NCBI GenBank assembly: GCA_036345935.2
Contig: JADWOT020000009.1
Coordinates: 8,203,381-8,267,380, forward strand
Origin: Taenia hydatigena
Lineage: Eukaryota; Platyhelminthes; Cestoda; Cyclophyllidea; Taeniidae
DNA length: 64,000 bases
Direction of reading: 5' to 3'
Both the position numbers and the translations under genes were made by a program. This document shows, one piece after another, positions 51,622 to 61,000 of the stretch. Within the stretch, counting starts at the first letter, position 1. Each line of letters starts with the position of its first letter. Below the pieces are notes generated by a model. The model did not search any database. It was not told where the DNA came from and saw only the letters and a list, made by a program, of their open reading frames with translations.

Positions 51622-52528
51622 TCAACTGAGATCAATTGTAATCTTCCGGCCGGTTCGTTCGAAAGGACTGCAACAAAAAGCGTCTATTTTAAAACAGGAC
51701 GTTTGAGTTTTGCATACAACACAGGAAATCGGTGACTTACGTCAATTTTACGTTCGCCTTCAAAAACATTATTTTCGAAGCATCGCCAGATGGGGTGCTG
51801 GTCTTCTTCTCGTCGAAGTAAATAACTTCCCGAATGCCCGACTGAATCACAACTTTGGCGCATTCGTGGCATGGGAAGAAAGTGGTGTAGATTTTGCACC
51901 CCTTAACGCTTAGAGTGTTCTTGTTGAGTACAGCATTCAGCTCTGCGTGGCAAACTGGATATGCGAAACCGTATAACGGTTAGAAAATCGCATCACGGAC
52001 AGATTGGGGGAACGAGAAAGATGTTACATATATGAGCAAAATATGGTATTGTTATGACGTGCCATAAAAACCTTTGTTTTGCAATGGGTCTTCTTGCCTC
52101 TTTGTCCACGGCAATTCGTCATCAGATAGCCCAACAGGCATGCCATTATAACCCATGGAGACAATTTTATTTTCGCTGTCGACTATGCAAGCGCCAACCT
52201 TAAAAAAATACAACTGCATCACACGATTATCGCCTTTACGATCAAAATATATTCAAGTCTCCTAGATTTTGAGCAAGGGAATCCTACAACCATATTGCCC
52301 ATAAAAACAAGCAATATTGGTATCATGAGTGGGGTTTTCCTTAAAATAACAATAAGATCGGCATGCCGGAAGTGGAAACATTGCTTGTCAAGGGATGCAT
52401 ACTTGAGTGACGGGATCTTTGCTCCGCATAGCGGAGAGGAAGGCGAGAGCCATGAAATATTCATCCCACTGGAGATAATTGTCACGTTTGGCCTGCTGCA
52501 GAGGCTCAAATGACTTTAAGCGCTCCAT
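51622..52528 (-). CDS. DCTD: Deoxycytidylate (dCMP) deaminase
   Basis: Zinc enzyme converting dCMP to dUMP, the substrate of thymidylate synthase; normally a hexamer regulated by dCTP and dTTP. Exons (- strand): 52528-52403, 52198-52072, 51954-51741, 51667-51622 (stop TGA). Total 513 nt, 170 residues (human 178). Motifs: [43 protein letters not shown], the catalytic CHAELNAV (zinc ligand His87, proton-shuttle Glu89) and FFPCHECAK (zinc ligands Cys113 and Cys116). The region between the YNGMP block and CHAE is shorter than in human by a few residues. Introns 204, 117 and 73 nt. A splice acceptor (AATTTCAG) ends 5 nt before the ATG, so a 5' UTR intron or trans-splicing is likely. The family call is secure. 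Confidence 0.94.
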
Positions 52529-52992
52529 ACAATCTGAAATTCCAACGTGTTAGAGACAATAAATCACTGGTTGAATCAGCAATATCATGCAAAATGTCAA
52601 ATTCACTTTTGGCAAACATTCCCCGCAGGCGAAAAAAACCACCAATAAATGCATAAAATCGAACAAAATGTGGACTGAAATCATTTTCAATCCTGATAAA
52701 CCGCCTCTACCGTTCCCGTTCATCCTCGGACAACCAAATACGATGGCAAAAAGAAGTCGCCGAAATGCCTCAAAAATGCATGCCAGCATTCGCATACTAA
52801 AACAAAAGTGTGCATTGCCGATGAAAGTTAAGTTAATCAACCGCTTTATAGTTAAGCCTAATAAGTAGTAAGAAATACTTTAGATATTTGGTTAACGTGC
52901 CATCATGGCATAGAGTCGCTATGTGTTTTTGACTATTGTGCCCTCACTGGTATGGCTAGAGTCAAATCCATGCCTGTCGCCTTAACCCTTAC

Positions 52993-53117
52993 TGTAATAC
53001 TTTGTTTGCCTGAACTACCGGTCTTAATCAAGGTTACAGAGGTGGCCATATTGCTCTATCTGTGTAGGCTGGCCTCCAGGCCTTCTTTTGCCTTCAAGGG
53101 AGCCTCGGGACACCACA
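52993..53117 (+). mobile_element. Solo LTR of the TRIM-like element, sense, internally deleted
   Basis: Starts TGTAATACTTTG and ends GACACCACA, flanked by the perfect 5-bp repeat CTTAC (52988-52992, 53118-53122). Only 125 bp because about 65 bp in the middle, including the ATATAT core, is missing between CCAGGCC and TTCTTTTGCC. Confidence 0.85.
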
Positions 53118-53829
53118 CTTACACTGTGCTGAATAAATATGCTCGGCTCGTGCACTAGGTCTTTCTGGTCTTCAGGAATGACCCAGAGCCCTATATTAAA
53201 TGACAGCAGAAAGCAAACTCAGACTTAAAGTACATCTTTGTCAACTATGACGCCTGATCGGATCATATTCAAGGCGCAGAAGAATGGTGAAAACCTTAAA
53301 AAGAAGAGCTGATACTGACATCTCTCTCCAGCAAGTGCTCTAGCTCTGCGTCCTGCACAAAATCTATTAACATTGATATCAACACTGGCTGTAGCGTCCC
53401 GAAGCTCCCTTGAGGCAAAAGAAGGCAAAATGCTGGAGTAGAATATACATATTCAACGGACAGAGGGAAATAATCTGTTGACATGGCCCGAAGGCCAGCC
53501 TACGCAGCCAGGGCAATACGGCCACCTCTGTGACCTTGACCGAAACCGGTAGTTCAAACAAACAAAGCATTACATTGCCCCTCTCCTCCTTCAAGCGTCG
53601 TCCCGACGCGCCCCTTGGTACACCTCTCACGGCAGCCATTACTGTAATACTTTGTTTGTTAGAACTGCCTGTTTCCGTCAAAGTCACAGAGGTGGCCATA
53701 TTGCCCTAGCTGTGTGGGCTGGCCTCTGAGCCATGCCAGCAGCCTTTTTTTCCTCTGTCTGGTGAATATATATGTTCTACTTTAGCATTCTGCCTTCTTT
53801 TGCTTTCGAGGAAGCCTCGGGACGCTACA

Positions 53830-53842
53830 TTGGTGGCAGCGG
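53830..53842 (+). other. Primer-binding site of the TRIM-like element
   Basis: TTGGTGGCAGCGG directly after the 5' LTR. PBS sequences begin TGG, complementary to the CCA end of a tRNA. The same segment is found at 55868 (TTGGTGGCAGCGAAAAGCAG), 16777 and, reversed, near 54945-54966. The tRNA is not identified here. Confidence 0.65.
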
Positions 53843-54337
53843 AAAGCGGACCCGACTCTATAGGGTTTTTATCCCGATCTCCACCGTCTGCGGCATGTTG
53901 CAGCGGTGCGAAAGAAGTGCATGTGCTACGGATGGGCCACGAACGACGTCCACATCCGGCATCTACCCCATCTCCGTGTTCTACAAGAAGGCTATTAACA
54001 ACTGAAGCGACACTAGCCATGGACCACCTGGAAAGTTTCGTTCCAAAGATTACCCCTAATATACTTGCTTAAGGAGATCGGCGTGCTAACGCCTCCCTAC
54101 GGACATACTGATGGTCGGCAGAACCACTTATTCCAAACTTTGTTTCCAAGCCAGACGAAACTGGAAGTGCAATGCACTGTCAAGAGGGATCACTGACGTT
54201 GGTGTGAAGCATCTCCTCAATCGCGTCGAATGTGGGCGACTGGCATGGTTAGCTCGTGGGTGCTTGCTGCAGCACTGAGTATGTTGTGATGGCTGACGCG
54301 GGAGATGTACCGAGGGGTGCGTCGAGGACGACGCTCG

Positions 54338-54354
54338 AAAGAGGAGAGGGGCAA
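54338..54354 (+). other. Polypurine tract of the TRIM-like element
   Basis: AAAGAGGAGAGGGGCAA immediately before the 3' LTR, the position where plus-strand synthesis is primed in LTR elements. The reverse complement, CCCCTCTCCTCCTT, sits beside the 3' LTR of the antisense copy near 53578-53591. Confidence 0.75.
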
Positions 54355-55700
54355 TGTAGTACATTGTTTGTTAGAACTGCCGGTTTCTGTCAAGGTCACA
54401 GAGGTGGCCATGCCAGCAGCCTTTTTTCCTCTGTCCGGTGAATATATATATTCTACTTTAGCATTCTGCCTTCTTTTGCTTTCGAGGAAGCCTCGGGACG
54501 CTACAATTACAACGCAGTCAGTGCTGCAAGAGGCATCCACGAGCTGACCACGCCAGTCGCCGGCATTCGACGCGATTGAGGCTATGCTTGACACCACTGT
54601 CAGAGATCCCTCTTGGCAGTGAATTGGACTTTGAGTTTCGTGTGGCTTGCGAACAGAGTGCAGAAGAAGTGGTTCTGCCGACCATCAGTATGTCCGTAGG
54701 GAGGCGTTAGCACGCCTATCCCCTTAAGCAAGTATATTAGGGGTAATCTTCGGAACAAAACTTTCCAGGTGGTCTATGGTTAGTGTCGCTTCAGTTGTTG
54801 ATAGCTTTCTTGTAGAACACGGAGATGGGGTAGATGCCGGATGTGGACGTCATTCTTGGCCCATCTGTAGCCTATGCACTTCTTTTGCACCACTGCAACA
54901 TGCCACAGACGGTAGAGATCGGGATAGAAACCCTGTAGAGTCGGATTCGCTTTCCGCTGCCACTAATGTGGCGTCCCGGGACTCCCTCGAAGGCAAAAGA
55001 AGGCAGAATGCTAGGGTAGAATATATATATTCAACGGACAGATGGAAATAAGCCGCTGGCATGACCGAAACCGGTAGTTTTAAACAAAAAAGTACTACAC
55101 TAGCCACTACTACCTTGATTATTTCCGCTACGTAATTTTTCTACCGTACTGGAATAATGGTGTTGATAAAGTATGCTCCCAATAATTTTTCCACCTCTCC
55201 ACTAGCTAAGTAAAACTTTGATAGCTATGGATGAGCAGTGGCAAAAGATCATAAGCTTAATCCTACTTCAAGGAACTGCCTTATATTCCATGTCAAATTA
55301 CACAAATCTACATTTAGGCTAGTGTTCTAACTTCTATCTGTGCGATATTCAACACAATTCTCTGTTGCCAAGTCATTTCAGCAAACCCAATAACAAAATA
55401 ACTTCGGTAGAAATTCGGTCAAGTATCTATTCAGTTCCATAAAACTTGACGACTGTTTCAATGCATTGTGATTATCTTTTTAGCGCTAAATGCAATGCGT
55501 TTACTGATGCAGACGCTTAATTAATCAAATGATGAGGGCGACTTTTAAGGGGAGAGAGGCCATGTCATACGTTTGGTGCTTGTTTGACGCTTGGTATAGG
55601 TTAAGGTTTACGTGGATCAATTAGGCTGGACACAAAGCCATGTTAAAAACACCCAAATCTTACTGAATGCATAAAATGTATGCATTCTACTCGATATTAC

Positions 55701-56745
55701 TGTGATTCTTTGTTTGTTCTGACTGCCGGCCCCAATTCCCGTCACATAGGTGGCGTGAGCCTGCCTCCGAGCCATGCTAGCAGACCCGATCCCTCTGCTC
55801 ATTGAATACATATTCTGCCTTAGTATTGTGCCTTATTTTGCCTTCAGAGAAGTCTCGGGACGCTACATTGGTGGCAGCGAAAAGCAGGTCCGACTTTATA
55901 GGATCTCTACCTCGATCTCTACTGCTTACTTAAATTACTGGTGTAAAAGAAGTGCGTGGGAGAATCTCTGGCATCTCATAACAAAAGGGCTGAGATCGAC
56001 GTCTGCCTTTGGCATCAACCCCATCTCCGTGTTCTGCAAAAATGCTATTAACAGCTGAAGCGACATTAACGACGAATCACCTGCAAAGATTTCTCTAACA
56101 TACTCGATTAAGAAAACCGGTGCTTCAACGTCTTTCTATGGACACGCTGATGCTCAGGAGAGATGCTCTTACTCTGAATTTAGTTTCCAAACAGGACGAA
56201 GCTCCAAGTAAATTTGGACTTCTAAAAGAGACCAGTGACTTGGTGGTCAAACATCCCCTCAGTCGCGCTCAGATTGCAATGACTGGCACATTTAGCTCAT
56301 GAGTGTTTGTTCCTGCACTGAGTACGTTGTGATAGTAGCGTCCCGAGACTCCCTTGTTGACAAAATAAGGCATAATACTAGGACAGAATATGTATTCAAT
56401 AACCAAAGGGATTGAGACTAATGGCATGGTCTGGAGGCCGGCTCATGCGGCTATGGCAATATGACTACCTAAGTGACAAAAACTGAGACCGGAAGTCAGA
56501 ACAAACAAAGTATCACAGTGATGGCTGACGCGGAAGTATGCCCAAAGGAGCATCGGGGATGACCCTTGAAAAAAGCAAGGGACTACGTAATACTTTGTTT
56601 ATTCTAACTGCTGATTATAGAGCAGGCGGCTGGCGTAGGCTGGCGTCCGGGCCATGACAGCAGCCCCGTTTTCTACTTGCTGAATGTGATGATCCTGCCC
56701 CAGTATTATACCTTTTTGCTTATAAAAAAGTCGCAAGACGCCACG
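55701..56745 (+). mobile_element. TRIM-like LTR element, sense, interrupted by an antisense solo LTR
   Basis: 5' LTR 55701-55867 (starts TGTGATTC), primer-binding site from 55869, internal region, nested LTR 56334-56517, internal 3' end 56523-56585 with a degraded polypurine tract, 3' LTR 56586-56745 (ends GACGCCACG). Flanks ATTAC (55696-55700) and ATTAT (56746-56750) match at 4 of 5. More diverged than the element at 53643, so older. No coding capacity. Confidence 0.85.
56334..56517 (-). mobile_element. Solo LTR nested antisense inside the element at 55701
   Basis: 184 bp, starting AGTAGCGTCCC (usual TGTAGCG with one change) and ending TATCACA. Flanked by the perfect 5-bp repeat GTGAT (56329-56333, 56518-56522). 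It sits in the host element at the same internal position as the nested copy at 53643. Confidence 0.85.
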
Positions 56746-57220
56746 ATTATGCCTTTTTTGTCAAAATTAGTGCTTTCATGTAATGTCATAAACAATTCAT
56801 AAATTAAATTTCAAGAAGCTAAATTAACAACGACAAGAATCTCTATTCAAGTCATGCATAAAAGCAAAAGGTCAATTTTGGCTTTTTATTTAAGACATAA
56901 ATACTTTTGTCTCATAGGTATCTATTTATTTAGTATGCGTCTCGGTTATTTCGAATTCAGTCCTAATTATAATAACATTTCTGCATTTTTGCATTTCTTC
57001 ATATTCATTTAGTTTTCGAGTAAATATACACAGCTGACCGGGTTTGAACCACTTATTTGTCTTAAAATAGCAACATGTTAGAAGAAACCTCCAAAGACCT
57101 TAACCTTTGTTTAAATTTTCAACATAATTTATTTGTATCTCGACAACTAGAGTCAGCCTTAGCGCGCCTATTCTATATTTATGATTTTATAGTCATGACT
57201 ATTACTTGTGTCGCCTTCTA
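56746..57220. other. AT-rich stretch before the zinc-finger exons
   Basis: No feature recognised. It may contain 5' exons or the promoter of the zinc-finger gene. Confidence 0.3.
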
Positions 57221-58029
57221 ATGGAGACCCTACATTGCGCAGATCCCAAGTCTTTGATGTCTTCTACATTTAGTCTTAACATGGCGAATTTCAAAGTGAC
57301 TAATGTTGAGGCTTCGCCTTGTATTTTAAAAAGCGATTCTGACCCGAATAGCACTGCGCGGCCGGTTTCCATTATATTAACAAGAACTCCAAGCACATCA
57401 AGCAATTATGTTCATGTGCTTCGTTGTTCATCGTGCGATTTTTCTACATTGCTTCTTTCAACATTGAGAGAACACATTAAAAATCATCATTCGTCCGTTG
57501 AGTCGATTTTGCTCCTTTCATGCCCTCAGTGTGGTAGCTCTTCGACGGAAAGAAATCTGCTCGATGAACACATGAAACTCTATCACTTTAATTTTGAGGT
57601 AATATTTGTCAGATATTTATAGACTGCATAGTCACTTTGCTTATGATGGAACCTTTTTAATGGCTTATTATTTTTTAGACTGCATCTTACAAATTCGTGG
57701 AAACCCGATACGCGATACTTAATTCGGAATCAGCACCATCAACAACCATGACAATTCCTTTTACTATCTCTCCTTCGACCGCTGTTGGTAGTCTTCGAGT
57801 GGGCTTGTCTAGTCCATCGCATTTGCAGCCACCACCCCCAAATTGCCCCTCCAATTCCCCCGCGACATTAGCTGCTGCTCTACCACCGCAGTCATCATCC
57901 CCTCCTACCATTACTTCATCGATTAGCAGTACTCCCTCCCGATTCTTGGCTCAGACCGAGCCTGCTCCTGCGATTCCGGAGAGGACAAACACTGTTCAGG
58001 GTTCTCGTCGGCGAAAAGCCACCACACCC
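57221..58029 (+). CDS. C2H2 zinc-finger protein, two exons (3' incomplete)
   Basis: Exon 57221-57598 begins with ATG and codes 126 residues with two zinc fingers: LRCSSCDFS...LREHIKNHH and LSCPQCGSS...LDEHMKLYH, each with the C-x2-C and H-x(3-4)-H spacing. After an 80-nt intron, exon 57679-58029 adds 117 residues rich in Ser, Pro and Thr with a PPPP run and a basic SRRRK patch, ending at the donor CCC|GTAAGT in phase 0. The gene must continue to the right. A possible last exon is around 60010-60114 (phase fits after AAG at 60000), but that link is a guess. Presumably a nucleic-acid-binding regulator; the orthologue is not recognised. Upstream exons are also possible. Confidence 0.65.
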
Positions 58030-61000
58030 GTAAGTCAGAATTTGGCACCATAATCATTATTTTAGCGTAATGCGGTGAAGTATCTAGGATCCCTCTTTAT
58101 GTGTTGCCTGTGATCCCAAAATCTCTTGAAATATAAGGATTGCTTTATTTCTTCAACTTTGGTGTACCAACCGATCATTTCTGTTCATTTACTAGGTTCT
58201 TCGCAAATTTGGTTTATTTTTCAAAATTTACACTACTGTTGACATTTTAACGTATAAAATTGTTCTGACTAAATATTTTCTCAAAAAGGCTTTTTTATGA
58301 AAGGCATTACTACCAATTTAACTGTCTAGTTGCCTTCTTGAGGCTTATGTAATGGTTATTTTGTGTTGCTTCAAAACTTCATTCCGCCTTACTTTGAGAT
58401 GGGCCCATTCGATCTCACCTTATATGCATACATAAGTCATATTTGATATGTTAATTTTTGCACTACGGAGTATCACGAATTCGAGTTTCATTGAGGGTCT
58501 CTCAAAGGCCCCCATGTCTTTAATTTATGCAGCCTCTGATGAAATCTGATGGCGTCTGTCATGAATTAGTCGAGATTGAGCGATGTCGTCTAAAACACTC
58601 GTATGGTGTGTTTTCAATTGAGCAATGCAGTTGAAGTCATTCATTCTCACATAACTCAGCGTCTACAAGAATGGTGTACTCAGCCCCAGTTAGCCTCTAC
58701 TTTAAGATCATATTTGTTTAATGGATAAAAGTAGTGACCATTGCCCTACATAGATAGGAATTTTCGCCTTTTTTTCTTTAGTAAATCTTAGTTGTTCATC
58801 CCTAATCCAAGTGGCTGAATGTCGGAATTATACTTGCGCTAGATCTGCTAGATCTGTACTAACATTATTAAACGTCTCTGCAAATGGCTCTTGCGGAGCC
58901 TGAGACTCTCCAGGGATGCAATTTATTTTGGAAGGACACATGGTGAGCTTAATGGATCGATAATTGATCTTAGATATGGGTATATGTGTTTCGAGTCGAT
59001 TATTTCACCAATCAAGTGCCACAACGCAGTGTCGAAAGTTAATTTCTTTCTCACTCAATTATGTGAATCACTGGCGTTTTTAACTGCGATGTGATTAAAC
59101 ATGGTCTAGTCGTGCACCATTTGATCGTTTTGGATTCGGGATTTGTAACAGACTTTAAATGCAAATTCACCGAGTTGAGAAAATCCATCTGAGACTCATA
59201 TTTACTACCTGGGAGAACGGGCGGGGAGTGGGGAGTAGCTTTGTTCACTCAAGTCACAAGCCTTAACCAGTCGGCCCATTTAACTCGCTCTTGCCTCTCC
59301 CCACCCCCTCATCCCCAGTCCTCCTTAAACGGCACTGTCATGGGGTGGCTGGTGTGTGCACTGGGGCGTCCCCTTTCACCTATTTGATGACTCATGTCAC
59401 AGTCGCGGCTCCAAGGCTCTGTCTGTGGCCGCGACGGACGGAGGGAAGAGATCCTCTCCTCTGTGGGCGCATACTCGCTCATCTCATCCATCCACCAATA
59501 AGCATCCATCCGCCTCCTGCTCAGGCACACGTGCATGAGAAGCCTTTCGCTCCTACATCTGATTGGTCCTGTGAATACTACTCAGGCGGTGATTGGTAGA
59601 ATTAACTTACATATCCTAATCACCGTCGGACGGCTCAAGTTTCATAGCCAGGTGGTAAAAATCAATACAGACAGAGGACTTTGTTTACCTTAGCCTGCTC
59701 AGTCAACGTGACGTGGGTTAGGAATGTTTAGAATAACACCATCGAGGACAGAGAGAGAGTTGGTTTAATGAGTGAACCCCCTCCCCGCCGTTATGCGAAT
59801 GGGCAAATAGATGGAGTGGATACTCTCTTCACTTATCTGACTCTGCGTCTCATAGTTACCCTTCCTAGGCTTTGAAATGAGAAAATAGTGATAGACCTCT
59901 CTGTGTGCGTATTAGTGTAAGTGCAGGGACGTAAGTGATTTTACGGAAATTCCTGGTTCTTGCTACTCTCTCTACTTCTCTCGTACCATGAGCGCAAAGT
60001 CCACCTCCGTCTCTGGCAGTTGGACTGCTAGCGCATTCCGTCCCAAGCGTGCTTACGAATCTGACTTGAGCTGCACACCGCCCACCGCATTCTCAGCTCT
60101 TGGCGCTCTTTGACCCAACTGGTAGAGCTACGAATTTTTGGTTTACAATTTCTCAAATTCGTGTTTGTACTTTCAATCCGACGAGGTTGAAGTCATTTTT
60201 CAAAGCCTGGTCAACAAAAACGCACCGCTACTGGTTGGGGTATTTTGAGATTGCAGTCAGGTCTAAGAGTTGAAGATTGGGGTTTTATGAATGCAGTATA
60301 CATCAGTAGGAAGCTTGTCACAATTCGCTGGCTTTGACACAAATGTTTGTTTACTCCATTGCCATTACTCTCTGAGTTCTGTGAATTCGCGTGCACATTG
60401 TCCGAATTCATCTATGCTCTGTGCAACTTCAGTGGTGGCTTACACGGTAGTGCAAGTTTCAGAAGAAATTATTGCCTACGGTTTCTCCAAAACAAGGCAA
60501 TTATGATTAGGACTTAATTTAAAGAAGAATGCCCTATATTGGGATGAGCTTATTGTTACTAATGTTACCAACGCATGCCATTATTTACGTAACCGTCAAA
60601 AGCGTGAGTTTTAGGCATATGTGGTTCATGTTTTGTGGGCAAAAAGCTTCATCAGAGTCGGTAAGAATCTACTTTCTGTACCGCCTCTGCAAACGATTGA
60701 GAAAATTTTGTTGCAATACTTCTCACTTTTGAAATCCAGATTTGACTGCAGTATTCGTGGAGGCGTTGAATGTAGCCAGTCAACTCATTGGCTGTACTAA
60801 CTCGGGACGCGTCGAAGTCGTGTGTTTATGTGTCGTTGTAGGGCCGTGCGCCTGAGTGCTGGTGCTCGTGAAGGCAGCGGGCAGCCAGGTGGGGTGGTGG
60901 TGGTGGCAGGACTTTGATTATATAAACTGTAATCACATGATGGCAGCATGCGCGAGCTGGAGGGTGGTAGCACGTCCGCACGCATTCACGCGTTTGTCCA

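Larger units (their letters stand above)
53643..54505 (+). mobile_element. Complete TRIM-like element, sense, nested inside the antisense one
   Basis: 863 bp: 5' LTR 53643-53829, one base, primer-binding site TGGTGGCAGCGG from 53831, internal region with no coding capacity, polypurine tract AAAGAGGAGAGGGG ending a few bases before the 3' LTR, and 3' LTR 54355-54505. Target duplication ATTAC on both sides (53638-53642, 54506-54510). The 3' LTR lacks about 36 bp present in the 5' LTR, between two GCCA tetramers. This copy defines the element: LTRs near 187 bp, internal region near 525 bp, no gag or pol. Confidence 0.9.
53390..55099 (-). mobile_element. TRIM-like LTR element, antisense, interrupted by a second element
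   Basis: On the + strand: 3' LTR 53390-53574, polypurine tract and internal 3' end 53575-53642, inserted sense element 53643-54505, rest of the internal region 54506-54966 with the primer-binding site GCTTTCCGCTGCCACTAATG read in reverse next to the 5' LTR, and 5' LTR 54967-55099 (133 bp, internally deleted). Outer flanks CTGGC (53385-53389) and CTAGC (55100-55104) match at 4 of 5. Without the insertion the element is about 842 bp. No open reading frame of a retrotransposon protein is present. Confidence 0.85.
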
